Origin: Brachionus koreanus
Taxonomy: Eukaryota > Rotifera > Eurotatoria > Ploima > Brachionidae
Length of the DNA: 50,467 bases
Direction: 5' to 3'
NCBI GenBank assembly: GCA_016987375.1
Contig: PJRA01000343.1
Coordinates: 321,405-371,871, forward strand
Shown: positions 49,230-50,467 of the stretch, one piece after another
How the letters are laid out: each line of letters begins with the position of its first letter
Position numbering within the stretch: the stretch's first letter is position 1
Notes under the pieces: model-generated
Told to the model about the DNA's origin: nothing
The model's database searches: none
What the model saw: the letters and a program-made list of their open reading frames with translations, nothing else
Program-made: the position numbers and the translations under genes

Positions 49230-50040
49230 AACTTTATATTAATTTTGGAAATATTTGATAGTGAAATTTCTGTTAAGATTAAATTATTTTTGATGAAGAT
49301 TGCCGCACCGCCATCTCTTCTCTCTTATCTATCTCCTCTAAAACTTTTGAAGCCTGGTAGTACGAATATTTGTCTGGTTTTAAGTTAATTTCGTTTAGAC
49401 TTATTATAACTATTTTATTTATTTTAGCGAGTTTTGTAAGTTCTAAGACTTTCTGTTTGGATTCAACAGATCGAATGTTGAGGTGAAGTGGAATCTGAAG
49501 TTTTTTACTGATGGTTAGATTGAGAGGATACAGACGTCCATTAAATTTCGGTTGGCTTCAACTAAATTGGAGTGGTTCAAGTAACTTTTTATTAAGTTTC
49601 CAAACATCGGCCCAAAAAATTGGTTTTTAAATTTTATTATTTCAGAATTGTTTTCATATTTTAATTCATGAATAGTATCAAGATTCTTTATTATGAATAT
49701 AATCAAAAGAATAATCTTATTGATGGTATTTGTTGATTTGGTTGGTCAATTTGAAGGGGTGTGTTGGATTTGGGGCTGAATTAACTGATTCGACTCTGGT
49801 AAATTTTTGACTGTATTTTTTTTTTATTTTTCTAGTATTATCTTTTTTTTTAAGGAAATTGACAATTGCTGGAAATTGTTTACTGACTGCTGGATGATTT
49901 CGACTGCATTAACTCTGCAGTTTTTGAGTTCATTATTCAATTCTTTAGAATTTATAAAGACAAATTACCATATCTTTATCTTTTGTTTTTTTAACTTTAG
50001 AACTAAAATCTATTAAAGATAAAATAAATATTGCATTTTT
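49230..50040 (-). pseudogene. non-LTR retrotransposon relic: ORF1-like piece and AP-endonuclease N-terminus
   Basis: On the minus strand, 49500-49325 reads L-Q-I-P-L-H-L-N-I-R-S-V-E-S-K-Q-K-V, then I-V-I-I-S-L-N-E-I-N-L. These are the first conserved blocks of the apurinic endonuclease of non-LTR elements ('L.iL..NiRSi..K', 'iI.l.Et.L'). A frameshift later the next block follows: R-R-D-G-G-A-A-I-F-I-K-N-N-L at about 49315-49270 ('R.GGGvaI.i'). Upstream (49515-49706, and about 49850-50040) are open stretches of Gln/Asn/Ser/Lys-rich sequence (V-N-A-V-E-I-I-Q-Q-S-V-N-N-F-Q-Q-L) that may be ORF1. The RT of this copy is not found directly downstream; the RT at 46.6-47.8 kb may be the same element split by MULE sequence, or another copy. 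Confidence 0.6.
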
Positions 50041-50340
50041 ATCTATAGTTGAAATAATCATTTAATGATCATAAAAGCCAAAAATTTAAATTTAAATCCA
50101 TTTATTTATGATCCTTTTATTTTTTAAACTTTTTTCGTCAAATTTTTTCAAATATATTTATTGATTTTCACATCTCTTCCGGTTTATTTTTTGACCAGGA
50201 TTTTAAAATTATTTTTAGAAAAATATTGTCTAACTGAGACTTGTTCTCAGGGCAAATTACTTGTGATTATGTTTTTGAAACTTATAAATCTGTTCTTTAA
50301 CCATTACACCAAACAATTTCTTAAAATTAATGTTGGTTTC
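50041..50340. other. intergenic or repeat DNA
   Basis: AT-rich; a 65-codon open stretch at 50161-50358 has no recognised motif. It leads into a compositionally distinct block at the window edge. Confidence 0.35.
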
Positions 50341-50467
50341 CGTACAAGCGGACAGTAAACGGGACAAAATTTTTCAAAACTATGACCGTGACCGTAAACA
50401 TACAACAGACAGTTAATTACGGACGGACTTTGGGCCGTTTATTTTAGCGGGCAATTTTTAAGTCCGT
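50341..50467. repeat. GC-rich block with internal repeats at window edge
   Basis: In contrast to its surroundings this 127-base block is rich in C and G and in variants of GACCGT, ACCGTAAAC and GGACGG (GACCGTGACCGTAAAC at about 50383). ACGGACTT at about 50425 is the reverse complement of AAGTCCGT at the very end (50460-50467). It looks like a terminal region of a DNA transposon or a satellite edge that continues outside the window. Confidence 0.5.

Noticed and set aside
49515..50358. Host protein-coding genes at the right end
   Set aside because: The open stretches sit upstream of an eroded endonuclease on the minus strand or lack motifs; they fit retroelement ORF1 debris better.

Overview
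The window is nuclear DNA of a small-genome animal. Genes carry spliceosomal introns, mostly about 45-70 bp with GT..AG ends. The sequence is extremely A+T-rich, roughly four fifths by eye. The gene set is metazoan: tektin, R7-type RGS, TM2D1, RINT1, NSMAF, CEBPZOS and the Integrator subunit INTS12. All coding regions read with the standard code. A monogonont rotifer fits (AT-rich, short introns, many MULE and non-LTR relics), but this is inference; an orthonectid, flatworm or other fast-evolving invertebrate is possible. I saw no rRNA, tRNA, CRISPR or prokaryotic operon.

Layout. 1-0.13 kb: non-LTR reverse transcriptase fragment. 2.0-5.1 kb (+): ceramide synthase, then ribose-5-phosphate isomerase. 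5.1-8.8 kb: repeat relics (RT piece, mariner C-terminus, retroelement 3' tails, possible inverted-repeat element ends). 8.8-16.2 kb (+): RINT1, BUB3 and an R7-family RGS protein whose second intron holds a long inverted-repeat element with an unresolved centre (Ns at 14232-14332). 17.2 kb (+): TM2D1. 18.4-25.1 kb (-): ZNF598, NSMAF and CEBPZOS; the last two overlap head-to-tail. 25.8 kb (+): INTS12. 28.2-36.5 kb (+): GCN1. 37.2-37.5 kb (-): an NDUFA7 gene made of three tiny exons. 39.1-43.4 kb (+): ALDH1/2-type aldehyde dehydrogenase and a tektin-3-like gene. 43.4-50.5 kb: a transposon graveyard with an integrase relic, MULE transposase pieces on the + strand, and minus-strand non-LTR pieces, at least one lying between MULE parts.

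The genes are mostly unrelated housekeeping functions: sphingolipid synthesis and signalling (ceramide synthase; NSMAF, known from sphingomyelinase activation), pentose phosphate pathway, ER-Golgi tethering, spindle checkpoint, G-protein signalling, transcription (Integrator), respiratory complex I and cilia. Two genes 7 kb apart, ZNF598 and GCN1, both act on collided ribosomes. I found no convincing new multi-gene system. The most useful observations are the overlapping CEBPZOS/NSMAF pair, the micro-exon NDUFA7 gene, the in-frame tandem duplication in ZNF598, the long-TIR element family and the interleaved MULE/retrotransposon relics. Exon boundaries were assigned by hand from reading frame and GT/AG sites; summed exon lengths keep frame in every spliced model.
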